The notes beneath the pieces were generated by a model that worked only from the letters and a program-made list of their open reading frames with translations, did not search any database and was not told the DNA's origin. DNA of 64,000 nt, taken from assembly GCA_946887075.1 (NCBI GenBank), contig CAMPKA010000001.1, positions 1-64,000 on the forward strand, given 5' to 3'. The position numbers and the translations under genes are program-made. Below, one piece after another: positions 1 through 10,737 of this stretch. Origin of the DNA: an uncultured Salinimicrobium sp. (lineage in GTDB: Bacteria; Bacteroidota; Bacteroidia; Flavobacteriales; Flavobacteriaceae). Numbering within the stretch: position 1 is the first letter of the stretch; each line of letters opens with the position of its first letter.

Positions 1-34
1 AAAGCCATTCTTAAGAAGTCGATAACTACTCCAA

Positions 35-66
35 ACCACCTACTGGGAAAACCACCTACTGGGAAA
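35..66. repeat. Tandem 16-bp repeat, two copies
   Basis: The 16-base unit ACCACCTACTGGGAAA occurs twice back to back without mismatch. It lies at the left edge in an AT-rich stretch without a convincing gene. It could be a short duplication or the trace of an element end; nothing in the sequence decides which. Confidence 0.7.
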
Positions 67-994
67 TTATTTATTCAGGAAAAGGAATGTACGTAACTTA
101 TAAGGAATTCAACCGTTATTTTTTAAGCTTTTCAAATTCCTAAAGTTGTGGATTCTGGGATTTTCAAAATCTGTACTATCCTCTGCGCCTATTCTTCTGC
201 TTTTGGACATATTTTCAACGTTAAAAAAGCACCGGAACCTGTGAATGAAGAATACTTATAAGATGTCCTTCGTGAGCTTCGACGGGGGAAAATCAATGGC
301 AATGAACTGAAATAGCCCCAAAGTTTATTCTCCTAAATTTAACATTTGTTTGGTTCCAAGTCCGTTAAAGCCCTTCGATTATCGTTTCCATTTCTGCTTG
401 GCCTACCATATATAGTGGGAATGTCATTTTTAGAATCGACCAATATATCCTGATACTGTAAAATTAACCAATGCCTTGCCAACGCTGCCGATCTTTCTAG
501 GGATCTTTCCCGTCCTATCATAGACAAACACGATTTTGCAATATCCTTATCGAGAATAACAATATTTTCTTTAGTAAAAAGCACTTGGATTTTCCGACTC
601 TTCTTTAGTTAAAGGCTTTTACTAAATCATAATCTTCTACAACATCCAAGAAATTTAGTTTCTATTGTTGTTTCTTCCAGCACGTAGATGGAATATGGGT
701 AATTAAGACTCAAAATTTGGATTCTTTTTGTGTCTTCGACACAAGAGCTCAATCGGCCTGCCAATACTATCAAACATGTTCCTATCATTTATTTTCTCTT
801 TTATTTGTTCAAGCACCACAAAATGATTTTACTGCCTTATTAATGGTTAGCTACAATATCCCCAACTCCTCATACGTAGGATATTTACAGATTGATGTCT
901 TACAAATGTGCTTTCTGAAGACTCATTAAAATTCTGTCGTTTCCAAGGAATATCAAGCTTGTAAACCAGGGTACAACAAAACCGATTTTGTTCA
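67..994. other. AT-rich, apparently decayed intergenic stretch
   Basis: No convincing gene is visible over about 930 bases. Open frames exist (minus strand 339-584, 81 codons; plus strand 717-929, 70 codons), but neither shows a recognisable domain or ordinary residue composition, and conceptual translations around them are broken by stops. The stretch is clearly richer in A and T than the genes to its right. It may be remains of a gene or mobile element, but I could not match it to a family. Confidence 0.4.
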
Positions 995-3900
995 TTATTT
1001 CCCTAATGACTTACCTTCAACTGGATGATCAACCTTATACCTCCAATTGATGAATAACGGAAGATAGACAAGTATGCCAATTAGAGAAAATATTACTCCT
1101 CCAATAGATCCCACCGCAAAGGAAAACCAGAAAGTTTCCCGTTGTCCTGCCCACACAAAAGGTATCAACCCGGCGAGGGTAGAGAAGATTGTAATAAGGA
1201 TCGGGGTAACCTTTTTATTAAAAGCTTTTAAATAGATTCTCAGGGTATCCCTGCACGGAGACGCCTTTTTTAAGTTGTTAACATCGTTGATGATGTATAA
1301 AGCCGCATTAACGCTTATTCCACACAACAATATCAAAGAGGCATACCCCCCCTGGTCGAAATTGAACCCAAACAGGTAAAAGGTTAGGAAAGTGCCGATG
1401 AATGAAATTGGTATCATCGCTATGATCGCCAAGGGCTGCAACAAGGATTCCAGCAAGATTGCGCAGATAAAAAAAATGATGCCCACAACGACCAGAATAT
1501 AGAGATAATTCTTCTTTTCTCCTTTATCCCATCTCGCATAAGAAGCTTCGGCAATACTATAGCCAACCGGCATAATATTCTTCAATTCTTCTGTCATTTT
1601 ATCTTTGAACCTGTTCCCCAAGGGACCAGGTCCGATGAAATCATAGCTCAAAACCAGATGATAATTCTGATTTTCCTTTACGATAGGATTACCTGTTTTC
1701 CTGCGAGTGATCTCCGCTAACTGGTCCAGCTTAAATTGCTGTAATCCAATTATCCATGGGGCATTCTGAAGATCCCACACGTGCAACTTATCATGCTGAT
1801 CAGATACCAACTTTACATCCTGCGCTTCACTCTCCTGGACCACATTTGCTATCATACCAGAATACAGCTTATTCCGGAGTTCGTCGTAAAAAAGCCTCGG
1901 CCCTACATTAGCAAAAGCCATTAACTCAGGATCGAATTCCAGATAGAACTCGAAGGGTGAGGCATTTCGGTAACCTCCTGCACCAATATCCACTTCTTTT
2001 ACCCGGCCATTAGATTCCTCCATCAGTTTCATTCGAAGGAGTTCCGCATATTCATACAAAAGATCGTAATTATACCCTTGCAGTTCTATACGCTGTCTAC
2101 CTGTATTGGAGCCCAGAGCATTCGAAAATCCTCTACCCACACCACTAATCGTCCAATCCATCCCTCCCAGGCTATTGACTTTGGCTTCTAACAGAGTTTT
2201 TAGTATAAAGGGAAAACTATTATTTTCACTTTCCTCGGTGAAATATATGTTTATAACGGAAAAATTGTTACTGTTAATGCTGGTTTCGTAAAGCCTTACC
2301 TCCTCAAAAGAGGAGATATAATGTTCCAGTTTTTGCACTGCCTGGTTATGTTGCTTGATAGTACTACCCTCCGGCATGGTCCCAGTTACTCTCAAGCTGG
2401 TCCTTGAGGGTTCGGCATAATAGGAGGTTTCATAGACATTATCGGTGAAAAGTTTTAGGGTTCCTCCGAGATACGGCTCCAGGACAGGTCTGATTTCTTG
2501 CCTAAACAATTCACTCCCGAGCGTTTTGTTGTAGACTGAGGCCCAGATTCCTCCACCTTCCATCTCCCCCGGTGCAAGGTGCAGTGGGAGACCGAACCCC
2601 ACCAGTACGGCCAGAAGTAAAATCCATTTTAGAAACGGTTTTGTAAAAGAAAGTAATATCCTGTAGTAAACTCTGGTACTCCAAACCACCCGCCGTTTTC
2701 TTTTGACCGAAAACCTGTCCCTCCAGTGCCCCAGGTTGAACTTCTCCAGCAGCGCCGGTACAAAATAGTAAGCCACCAGTAAAGATACACCAAGATTAAT
2801 GGCAATCACTATGGCGAAATCTTCCAAATTGACACGCTGGCTTTTTTCAAGTAGAAAAATTACCATTACAGCCCCAATAGTCGTAAGGCTGGCTGCCAGA
2901 ATGGCTAGAAAGGCCTTTCTGTTTTTTTGCTTGCTCAAATGATCTATCATGATGATGGTGTTGTCGATGATAATCCCAAATGAGATCGTTATACCTGCAA
3001 AAGAATATAATTGGAGTTCTACCTCTAGCAGATAAAAGAGAATGACCGCAATCAATAAGTTGATTGCTATACTCAGGAAGAGCACCAGCAGGTACTTCAA
3101 GTTCCGGTAAACAATAGTTGTAAGTGCCAATAGGATCAACAGTGAAAATAGGCTTCTCAGCTTGATCTTTTGAAGTTCCTGGCTCAGCGGCTCCACCCGA
3201 TCATTTACGAGCTTTACCTGATACTGGGAGGGGATATCTAGCCTCACTTCCTCCATCTTTTCCTTAATTGCCTCCCCCAGGCGCAAGGTATTGACTCCGT
3301 TTTCAGGGTACAGTGTCATGGTGAGATTATTCTTTCCATTCACACGGTAGTAGGCCTGCACCTCTGCCTCCTGAAACCTGGCCTGGCCGATGTCGGCCAA
3401 CCTAATTATCCTCTCTTCCACTTTTCCAACAGGGATATTCTGCCAGTCAATCTCCTCTTTTGGCCGATAAAATAGGTTGACAGAAATCTGCTTCGCAAAA
3501 TCACTTCCCGCTGTCACTAGATTCCCTTTCCCCAGTTCCTTTTTTCCAAGATAGGTTTTAATGGAGGATATAACCTGATCCACTGGAATCCCTAGCTGAA
3601 AGAGCAGATTGGCATCATATGAGATCACCCACTCATAAGGCTCTGCTCCGTATACGTTTACCCGTCCCACTCCATCCATCGTCGCAAATTCAGCCACCAG
3701 GTAACGGTCGACATACCTCTTGATAAAATAGGGACTCTCATGGGAGTTAATGCTATAGGAGAGCACAGGAGAGGTGTTCTCAGAGGCAATATTCATCGAA
3801 AGATACGGGAAACTGACTCCCTCAGGTAGTTCCGGATAAATCCTTCGGACAAGATTTGCTATTTCAAAGCGAGCAGCATCTGGATTTACATTCCTTTTAA

Positions 3901-4174
3901 GAGTTACCCTAATGCTCCCGCTACCCTTTGTAGAGGTAGATGAGATTGACTCCACTCCTTTCATGGCATTGAACATTCCTTCCAATCTCGAGGTCACCTC
4001 CTGTTCAAGCACCTTTGCTGACGCATTTGGCCAGGAGTAGTATATCTGAATGGAGGAGGTTGAAGGGGAGGGGGTAAATTGGACACTCAGCATCGGAACA
4101 AGGCCGGCCCCTATCAAAGCAAGGCAGATAAAAATGGTTATCACACTAAAAGAATTGAATTTTTGCCTTTGCAT
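995..4174 (-). CDS. RND efflux transporter permease (second of two)
   Basis: Inner-membrane proton-driven pump subunit of the RND superfamily, 1059 residues, a full-length AcrB-like protein. The plan is typical: one N-terminal membrane helix, a large periplasmic porter loop, a helix block around residues 340-480, a second periplasmic loop, and a final helix block from about residue 870. Helix 4 carries GIIIDNTIIMIDH, so the proton-relay Asp is present with Asn next to it. The gene is last in the minus-strand efflux operon, 286 bases after the TolC-like gene, so it may have its own promoter. The periplasmic part diverges strongly from the other permease here. Substrate unknown. Could form mixed trimers with the other permease, as MdtB and MdtC do (inference). 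Confidence 0.93.
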   Translation of the reverse strand: MQRQKFNSFSVITIFICLALIGAGLVPMLSVQFTPSPSTSSIQIYYSWPNASAKVLEQEVTSRLEGMFNAMKGVESISSTSTKGSGSIRVTLKRNVNPDAARFEIANLVRRIYPELPEGVSFPYLSMNIASENTSPVLSYSINSHESPYFIKRYVDRYLVAEFATMDGVGRVNVYGAEPYEWVISYDANLLFQLGIPVDQVISSIKTYLGKKELGKGNLVTAGSDFAKQISVNLFYRPKEEIDWQNIPVGKVEERIIRLADIGQARFQEAEVQAYYRVNGKNNLTMTLYPENGVNTLRLGEAIKEKMEEVRLDIPSQYQVKLVNDRVEPLSQELQKIKLRSLFSLLILLALTTIVYRNLKYLLVLFLSIAINLLIAVILFYLLEVELQLYSFAGITISFGIIIDNTIIMIDHLSKQKNRKAFLAILAASLTTIGAVMVIFLLEKSQRVNLEDFAIVIAINLGVSLLVAYYFVPALLEKFNLGHWRDRFSVKRKRRVVWSTRVYYRILLSFTKPFLKWILLLAVLVGFGLPLHLAPGEMEGGGIWASVYNKTLGSELFRQEIRPVLEPYLGGTLKLFTDNVYETSYYAEPSRTSLRVTGTMPEGSTIKQHNQAVQKLEHYISSFEEVRLYETSINSNNFSVINIYFTEESENNSFPFILKTLLEAKVNSLGGMDWTISGVGRGFSNALGSNTGRQRIELQGYNYDLLYEYAELLRMKLMEESNGRVKEVDIGAGGYRNASPFEFYLEFDPELMAFANVGPRLFYDELRNKLYSGMIANVVQESEAQDVKLVSDQHDKLHVWDLQNAPWIIGLQQFKLDQLAEITRRKTGNPIVKENQNYHLVLSYDFIGPGPLGNRFKDKMTEELKNIMPVGYSIAEASYARWDKGEKKNYLYILVVVGIIFFICAILLESLLQPLAIIAMIPISFIGTFLTFYLFGFNFDQGGYASLILLCGISVNAALYIINDVNNLKKASPCRDTLRIYLKAFNKKVTPILITIFSTLAGLIPFVWAGQRETFWFSFAVGSIGGVIFSLIGILVYLPLFINWRYKVDHPVEGKSLGK

Positions 4175-4460
4175 GATATACTCAAATTACAAGCTTAATG
4201 AGGTGGTTCGAATTGAACAAAATGCCGTGATTGAAAACAATACATAATCTACTTTTCCTATTATTTTTTCTTCTGGTATACATCCTCCACCCATTAGGAA
4301 TCCGTAAAACTTCAGTAAAAAAAACTTAATCCAATCGCATAGGGGAAAAATTCGTGGGAATGAACATCCAGTATAATTCATTAAGAAGAGCGCCAGATTC
4401 ATAGGGATGCATTCCCAATTGTTCCTCAGCCATTTTGGACAAATGATTTCGCTTCTCATG

Positions 4461-5948
4461 CTATTTCAACAATTTTACAAAGTCTTGTGTGAGGGGTCTG
4501 TTCTGTATAAAATTGTAGAGGGTAAGTCGTTGAACTTGGTAATAATACTCCCAGTACTTTTTCAGGCTGAGTATATACTGCTCAATAGCTGTCTGCCATG
4601 CATTTCTTGCGTTACTTAGACGCAGTAGATCCACCTGTCCCGACAGGAACCGCTTTTCCGTAATTTCGAAGGATTCTTTGGCTATAACTTGCGCTCGCTG
4701 TGCCGCAACTACTTGTTCTTCCTGTAAATTGAAATTATTCACGATTAAAAGAAGCTGTCTAGAAACCTCATTTTGTGCCTGCTCGATTTGTGCCTCGACA
4801 AGATCTCGGGTCATTCGTGCCATTTGAATGTTTCCCTTGCGCTCCCCCCAGTCCAACAGAGGCATACTAAAATTGATGGCTACAATTTGCTGATCGAGAA
4901 ACTGTTGGTAGGCTTTTTCGAGATCATTTGACTGTTGATTGAGTCCGTAGCTTGCGACCACAGAAAGATCGAAACGGTTTTCTTTGATAACCCGGTCCAA
5001 ATCTCTCTCCGCCTGTATCTCCTGAATTAACGTCTCCAGAAGTTTAGGATTGTTTTTTTTTGCCAACTCCATCGCCTTATCAAGGTCGATTTCCATTTGC
5101 AGTACCATTTTGGGGAGCAGGGGGGCGTATCCCGATAAATTCTGGAGGTTAAGGAACAGCTTCAGATCTGAAATAGCCACTTCCATTTCTTGTTCTGCCT
5201 TTGCAAGACTGGTGGTAAAGGTGAAATTCTCCAGTTCGAGGTTTAAAAGCTCATCTCGCTCAATAGATCCCAATTTATATCGTTCCTGACCAATCTCAAA
5301 AAGCCGCTGAGCATTTTCCTTGTTTTCTTGAATAATAGCAACTCGTTCACTAGCCAAAGCCCAGGAAAAGAATAGTTCAACGGCCCGCAAGTTGATTTCT
5401 TGCTGATCAGCGAGGAATTCCTTTTCAGCTTTCTCCAATTCAAGAGCTGCGGTTCGATCCTGCCATTTAAGTTCATTGAAGGCCATGATAGGCTGCACCA
5501 AACCTATCCGTATGGGAACGGTGCTATAATTCTCAATAGTGGTTTCCCCAAAATTTACCAATCGATTGAAACTGGAGCTGACAAAAATCTGAGCCCCGGT
5601 CAAAAGAATATTTTGATTAACAGATATCCTGGCAAAACTGTTTAAGTTTTGTTGGAGGCGGTAAATATCCACGTTGAGATCCGCGTCATAACGCTCTACG
5701 AAGGCGCGATTATAGGTAAAAGGTTCCATATCCAGGCTCACTTGGGGCAATAGTCTAGACCTGAAGGACCGAAAACGCCAGTATTCCAGGGCGTACTGAC
5801 GCTTAGCCATAAAAATTTGCAAGGATTTCTCTCGGGCAATAGCCACAGTTTCCTCAAGAGACAGAGGCTCCTTCTTCTCCTGAGAAAAAGCAGAAAAGAT
5901 GCGGAAAAAAATCGCAGTAAACAGGATATACTTGAACAAATTATTCAT
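4461..5948 (-). CDS. TolC-family outer membrane efflux protein
   Basis: Outer-membrane exit duct of the tripartite efflux pump, 495 residues, the usual length of the family. It opens with a Sec signal peptide (hydrophobic run ending near FSAFSQ) followed by two long coiled-coil OEP repeats, with the heptad-rich segments of TolC near residues 160-260 and 370-450. Its start overlaps the end of the upstream RND permease by 8 bases, which indicates translational coupling in one operon with the adaptor and permease. Confidence 0.92.
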   Translation of the reverse strand: MNNLFKYILFTAIFFRIFSAFSQEKKEPLSLEETVAIAREKSLQIFMAKRQYALEYWRFRSFRSRLLPQVSLDMEPFTYNRAFVERYDADLNVDIYRLQQNLNSFARISVNQNILLTGAQIFVSSSFNRLVNFGETTIENYSTVPIRIGLVQPIMAFNELKWQDRTAALELEKAEKEFLADQQEINLRAVELFFSWALASERVAIIQENKENAQRLFEIGQERYKLGSIERDELLNLELENFTFTTSLAKAEQEMEVAISDLKLFLNLQNLSGYAPLLPKMVLQMEIDLDKAMELAKKNNPKLLETLIQEIQAERDLDRVIKENRFDLSVVASYGLNQQSNDLEKAYQQFLDQQIVAINFSMPLLDWGERKGNIQMARMTRDLVEAQIEQAQNEVSRQLLLIVNNFNLQEEQVVAAQRAQVIAKESFEITEKRFLSGQVDLLRLSNARNAWQTAIEQYILSLKKYWEYYYQVQRLTLYNFIQNRPLTQDFVKLLK

Positions 5949-8900
5949 GTGGATAACGCTTCTTTCGGGCTAGTTGATAGTAAAACAGTGGGATAAAATA
6001 GAGGCTAACAATGGTACCCACCAACATTCCTCCAATAAGGGCTACCGCAAGAGGGGCTTGCAACTCCCCGCCCAGACCGCCTGTCAACAGAATCGGCAAA
6101 AGTGCGAGGATGGTCGTAATACTGGTCATGAGAATAGGCTTTAATCTTCTTTGACCTGCCACCAAAAGCGCCCTCAAGAGGCTGTAGCCCCTCTTTTGCA
6201 GTTGTATGATCGTGTCTATCTTCAAAATGGAGTCGTTTATGATGATCCCGCTCATAACTACTATGCCTATCATAGACATGAGGTTCAGGCTCATGCCCGA
6301 TAGTTGCAGTAGAAGTAAGGAACCGGCTATCGACAGCGGAATCTCTGCAAGTATGATTAAGGGCACAGTAAGTGATTCAAACTGAGAAGCTAGTATAAAA
6401 TACAGTAAAGCCACCGTAATGGAGAAAACTATTATCAGTTCCCTTACGAGTTCCCGGCCTTGAAAGAGACTGCCGGTGAAACTGACGTCATACGAGTCTG
6501 CTTCTTTTACAATTTCCTTGACTTTATGAATGATCTCTTCTTCCTGCGCCTCGGCAATCCCCAGATCGATGGGATAATATTCCCCAGCTTTTCCGGCAGT
6601 GATAGTTTGAAGACCCCGTAGTTGGGTTCTCGTAAGGAAATGACCGACATGTATAAAGGTGCTGTCGCTCGTTCTCAATAGTGTCTCCTGTAATACTTCA
6701 TTCACTGCCTTTTCTTCACTACCTATTACTACCGGAATAAATTCCTGGTTTCCAGTAATGGATAACACTTCTCTTTCGTTAAAAGCCTTTTCGAGGGCAG
6801 TATTCAACTCAGAGGTGCTGATGTCGTATAATTTCATCTTCTCGATATCCGCCCGTAATCCGATCTGTTCTTCCCAAACTATTGGCGTCAAAATTATCCC
6901 AGGTAATCCGGCTTGCAAACGCTTCCATACCTGTTCTAGCCCGTCATATCGGTCGTTGTCTGTAACGCCCATCCCCCGCAGCCTCGCCGTAAGCGGTGCT
7001 TCGCTTCCGGTGAAAATTAGGTTGAAGAGATTGTCCACTTCTTCGTAGGTCACCACTGCATCCGGATAAAGCTGTTGCAGGTAAGGTTTCACTTCTCTTT
7101 TTATGTGATTTAGGTCCTGCGGACTTTCAGCCTCTATATACACTGATGCCTCGGAAGATTTGGCCTCGGTGTTCCTTTCTAATAAAAATTGATGCTGTCC
7201 TACCTGAGCGTTGTAATTTTCCCGCCAGGGATCAATTTTATTTGCAAGCTGCAGTATCCTACGTTTGTTTTCCTCCAGATTAATAGGTTCATTCCAATCG
7301 ATTGTCAGCATGGTTTCCGCGGTGGTCAGTTTTGGCATTTGCCTCTTTGGAAGAGTGAAATAAATCAGGATGCTCAGCATGATCAAGGCGATGAAAATCA
7401 GTGACATATGGCTCTGTTTTCTCATGGCAATCCTGAACCCTTTTTTATAGAATCTCAAATAGGCTGGAGTGTCAGGTTTTTTAAGACCTAAGGAAAAGGC
7501 ATTCTTCTTTCTTTTCAGGTACATCAGCCTGTACAGGAGCGGCAGCAGGCTCACGGAGACAAACAAGGAAACAAAGAGACCAATAGTAATAGCCATCGCC
7601 TGATCATAAAATATTGCTCCCGCCACGCCACTAAGAAAAACAAGTGGAATAAAAACCGCGCAGGTGGTAAGAACCGAACTTAACATAGGCTTTGTGACTT
7701 CATTGGTCCCCTGAATACAGGCCTCTGAAAGGGAGTAGCCTTTTTCATTGTACTGCGTGATGTTGTCGATCACAATAATGGCATTGTCTATCATCAGTCC
7801 TGAGCCCAGGATGAGTCCCGATAGGGAGATGATGTTTATGGAAATATCGAGAAGGTGAAAGAACAGCAGGCTCACCACTAAAGATATGGGAACACTAATC
7901 CCGATCAGGACAGGCGACCTCAGATCCCTGAGAAACAAGAACATCACCAGAAAAGCCAACGAAATTCCCCATAGCAGGCTTTGGATCAGATTCCCTATAG
8001 CGTAATCTAACAGCTTAGTCTGGTCACGCACAATCGTAAAGGTTACCTCGGGGTAATCTTCCTTCATTTGGGCCACCAAATGATTAAGCGATCTTTTCAG
8101 GGCCCCCATCCGTTGATCTTCCTGCTTGATGACAGCCATAGTCACAGCCTCTCTGCCGTTGAAAAGTACCAGACCAGTTCTTTTGGCGGGCTGCTCATGG
8201 ACCTCTGCCAATTCTTTTAGTTGGAAAAGACGATTTCCGGTTTTTATGTAGATATTCTGCAGGTCCTCAATTGTCTTCAGGCTTGACCCTAGCCTCAGAT
8301 TGTATTGGTACTGGTTGTTTTTCACCAGAATACTTCCAATCTCCACGTCTTGTTGAATAATCGCAGACTCTATTTCCCGCAGACTTACCCCCAGGGCGAT
8401 CATCTTTTGGGTGTGCGGCTCTATCAGGATTTCCGTTGAGACAAGTCCATTTACATCCACCATGGCCACTTCAGGAAGCTGCTCGATACGATTTCGAACT
8501 ACCTGTTTCACGAATCGATTAAAGTCGATGAATTTTTGATTCACCCTTCCATTCTTCCCGGTAGCTTTGGTGCCCCTCAACGTAAGGTTTAGATAAAAAA
8601 CCGGAACGTCCGACGCACTAGCCTTAATTACGCGCGGCCTTTTGATATCCCGAGGCAAATATGCCATCGCCCTGTCAATTTTTTCATTTACCTCTACAAA
8701 TGAATAATCTATATCAGTCCCATAGGCTAAATCCAATTTTATTACTGCATTGCCATTGGAAGTCTCACTTCTCAAATCCTCCAGATAATTTACCTGCATT
8801 AATTCCCTGCGCATCCGGCTAACCACTGCGTCCTCTAGTTCACGGGCCGACATATCGTCGGCATCGACCTGCACAGTGATTTCCGGAATATCAATATCAG

Positions 8901-9006
8901 GCATCAAAGAGACGGGAATTTGTCCGGAGGCCATTAGGCCCAAGATAAGGATGGCGAGAGTCGTCATTAAAACGGCAATGGGCCTTTGGATTATAAATTT
9001 TACCAT
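5941..9006 (-). CDS. RND efflux transporter permease (first of two)
   Basis: AcrB/MdtC-type inner-membrane pump, 1021 residues. The N-terminus has the family's IQRPIAVLMTT entry helix. Helix 4 contains GLMIDNAIIVIDN, keeping the proton-carrying Asp with Asn as its neighbour. The helix 10 region reads GIIINDSILKID, lacking the Lys of AcrB, as is common in the subfamily with DN in helix 4. It lies 41 bases downstream of the adaptor and overlaps the TolC-like gene by 8 bases, so adaptor, pump and channel are co-expressed. Probable role: export of drugs, bile-like amphiphiles or envelope compounds; the substrate is not deducible. Confidence 0.94.
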   Translation of the reverse strand: MVKFIIQRPIAVLMTTLAILILGLMASGQIPVSLMPDIDIPEITVQVDADDMSARELEDAVVSRMRRELMQVNYLEDLRSETSNGNAVIKLDLAYGTDIDYSFVEVNEKIDRAMAYLPRDIKRPRVIKASASDVPVFYLNLTLRGTKATGKNGRVNQKFIDFNRFVKQVVRNRIEQLPEVAMVDVNGLVSTEILIEPHTQKMIALGVSLREIESAIIQQDVEIGSILVKNNQYQYNLRLGSSLKTIEDLQNIYIKTGNRLFQLKELAEVHEQPAKRTGLVLFNGREAVTMAVIKQEDQRMGALKRSLNHLVAQMKEDYPEVTFTIVRDQTKLLDYAIGNLIQSLLWGISLAFLVMFLFLRDLRSPVLIGISVPISLVVSLLFFHLLDISINIISLSGLILGSGLMIDNAIIVIDNITQYNEKGYSLSEACIQGTNEVTKPMLSSVLTTCAVFIPLVFLSGVAGAIFYDQAMAITIGLFVSLFVSVSLLPLLYRLMYLKRKKNAFSLGLKKPDTPAYLRFYKKGFRIAMRKQSHMSLIFIALIMLSILIYFTLPKRQMPKLTTAETMLTIDWNEPINLEENKRRILQLANKIDPWRENYNAQVGQHQFLLERNTEAKSSEASVYIEAESPQDLNHIKREVKPYLQQLYPDAVVTYEEVDNLFNLIFTGSEAPLTARLRGMGVTDNDRYDGLEQVWKRLQAGLPGIILTPIVWEEQIGLRADIEKMKLYDISTSELNTALEKAFNEREVLSITGNQEFIPVVIGSEEKAVNEVLQETLLRTSDSTFIHVGHFLTRTQLRGLQTITAGKAGEYYPIDLGIAEAQEEEIIHKVKEIVKEADSYDVSFTGSLFQGRELVRELIIVFSITVALLYFILASQFESLTVPLIILAEIPLSIAGSLLLLQLSGMSLNLMSMIGIVVMSGIIINDSILKIDTIIQLQKRGYSLLRALLVAGQRRLKPILMTSITTILALLPILLTGGLGGELQAPLAVALIGGMLVGTIVSLYFIPLFYYQLARKKRYPHE

Positions 9007-9047
9007 AACCGGGCTGTCAGCGATTAACTTTTCTTGCCGTTTTGGGA

Positions 9048-10217
9048 TTATTTGGGTTTAGAACCTAAACCGTCAGCATTCCCGATAAAGATTTCATCCC
9101 ATTCTTTTCTGCTGATGATTTTCAGATCACTGTCATGCGCCAAGTTGAGATTACCTGAAATTACAATGGTATCTCCCACTGTTAGACTGGCACTACTTTT
9201 TCCAGGATGGGGTATTATCGCGTAGGAGGAGCTATTTTCACTGGTGGTTTCCACATATGTCCAGAATGCTTTCCCTCTCTGGTACTTAAACAGCACTTCC
9301 TGGTTTTGCCGTAAAATAACTGCGGATTTGGGCACCACAAATTTTCCCGGTAGCTCTTTTTGAATCCAAACCTTTACATTCATCCCCTCTAAAAGATTTC
9401 CGTCATTTTTAATCCGGGCTTTCACCTGTACCATTCCATTTTCCTGTACCACAGGATTAATAGATGTAATATTGCCTCTATATGTTTGATTGGTATCAAA
9501 TGGACGTACTTCCACGTCTTCCCCTTCCTTAACAATACCAATTTCCGATTCAATAAGATAAAATTCAACTTCGAAAACGGAATCGTCTATTAAGGTAAGG
9601 AATTCCGCACCTTGATTGACTTGCTCATAAAGCTTAAATTTTATATTGGCGATCTTGCCGCTAAAGGGTGCCCTCAAGGTAGTGGAAATAACGTCGGCCC
9701 GGGCGTTTTCCAGCTGGTTTTCTGCTTCCATGTAGCCACTTCTCAGGGCAGCCATTTGGTAGAGATTATCCGGAATACCCTCTCTTTTTCCAGAATCGTA
9801 TCCTCGGCTAACTAGCATATCCCGGAACTCCAGTTCAGCCCTTTTCAGAGAGATCTCTGCACTCGAGAGTGCCTGACGGTACGGAAAGGGATCAATAGAT
9901 GCCAACACTTGTCCCTTTTGTACCCAGTCCCCATTTTCCACTGATAAATTTTTAAGTTCTCCGCTGACCTCAAATCGCAATGTGCTTTGCCTGTCAGCCA
10001 TCAACCGGCCATTGGAAACCAATTCTTTGTAAAAGAGGCCTTTTTCCAGAATCATGATGCCCACCTCATTAGGAGGAGGAAGGTATTGCTCCTTTGCAAG
10101 CGCCTCCTCTTCTTCTTTTTTCTCTTGGGGTTCAGCGCAAAAGAGGAAAAGAAGAAATAAGTGAAACAGTAAAAACCTTCTGGTTATTTCTACTACGATG
10201 AATTCCTTTTTTATCAT
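9048..10217 (-). CDS. RND efflux periplasmic adaptor, lipoprotein
   Basis: Membrane-fusion protein (HlyD/AcrA family) bridging the RND pump and the outer-membrane channel, 389 residues. The N-terminus is a lipoprotein signal with lipobox ending at Cys27 (LFLFC). A charged Glu/Lys linker follows, then the first lipoyl half around residues 75-110 (LRFEVSGELKNLSVENGDWV), a short helical hairpin, the second lipoyl half (TTLRAPFSGKIANI) and the beta-barrel domain. First gene of the minus-strand operon; 520 bases without a gene lie upstream and should hold its promoter. Confidence 0.92.
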   Translation of the reverse strand: MIKKEFIVVEITRRFLLFHLFLLFLFCAEPQEKKEEEEALAKEQYLPPPNEVGIMILEKGLFYKELVSNGRLMADRQSTLRFEVSGELKNLSVENGDWVQKGQVLASIDPFPYRQALSSAEISLKRAELEFRDMLVSRGYDSGKREGIPDNLYQMAALRSGYMEAENQLENARADVISTTLRAPFSGKIANIKFKLYEQVNQGAEFLTLIDDSVFEVEFYLIESEIGIVKEGEDVEVRPFDTNQTYRGNITSINPVVQENGMVQVKARIKNDGNLLEGMNVKVWIQKELPGKFVVPKSAVILRQNQEVLFKYQRGKAFWTYVETTSENSSSYAIIPHPGKSSASLTVGDTIVISGNLNLAHDSDLKIISRKEWDEIFIGNADGLGSKPK

Positions 10218-10737
10218 TTAAAATTACCTTGGTTATCATACTGGCAGCTCATATTCCTAATTTCGATCAATAAAATAAACTTGTCCTGTTTTCGCCTTTT
10301 TTCCCAATCTTCTATGTGTTGAACACTTCTAAAGAATTAGCACTTATACAATTATACGAGGACCTGATCCAGAAAATTTCAGAGCCAAGAAACATTACCT
10401 TAAAAGGATAAATAGATTACAATGCTCAAAGGTGTTCCCTGTGTTCGCTTTAATTACTGAGCCGTTGCGAATCAGTAGGTTTAGGAGGTAATATACAAAA
10501 GAATGTTAATGTTTTGTTTCTGAGACAGTTTTTTTAAAAAAGAAATTCCGCTCCTGGAATTTCCTACTGAAATAAAACCGCCGCCTCTTCTAGTTTTTTA
10601 AATCCAATATTCAGTAGGTCCCTAGTCCTCCTGATTTTGGAGAGAGTAACTATCTCACATCCTCAAAAATTTAGCATATGTTTAGAGATTTTTAATCCAA
10701 ATACAGCTAAGTTGATGCATTATTCCACAGCCGATAG
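10218..10737. other. Divergent intergenic region, efflux operon / AsmA-like gene
   Basis: This 520-base stretch separates the divergent efflux operon and the AsmA-like gene and must hold both promoters. I see no ORF of note, RNA gene or strong hairpin. A weak match to the Bacteroidota -7 element (TATGTTTA, 10677-10684) faces the plus-strand gene, but no matching -33 element was found. Confidence 0.4.

Noticed and set aside
339..584. 81-codon minus-strand ORF at the left edge
   Set aside because: No recognisable family, poor context and surrounded by stop-rich sequence; kept only as part of the decayed region.
4187..4459. 90-codon ORF two bases after the TolC-like stop
   Set aside because: Composition is unlike a protein (many Cys, Trp and Phe, no domain) and it fills only the gap before the next permease.
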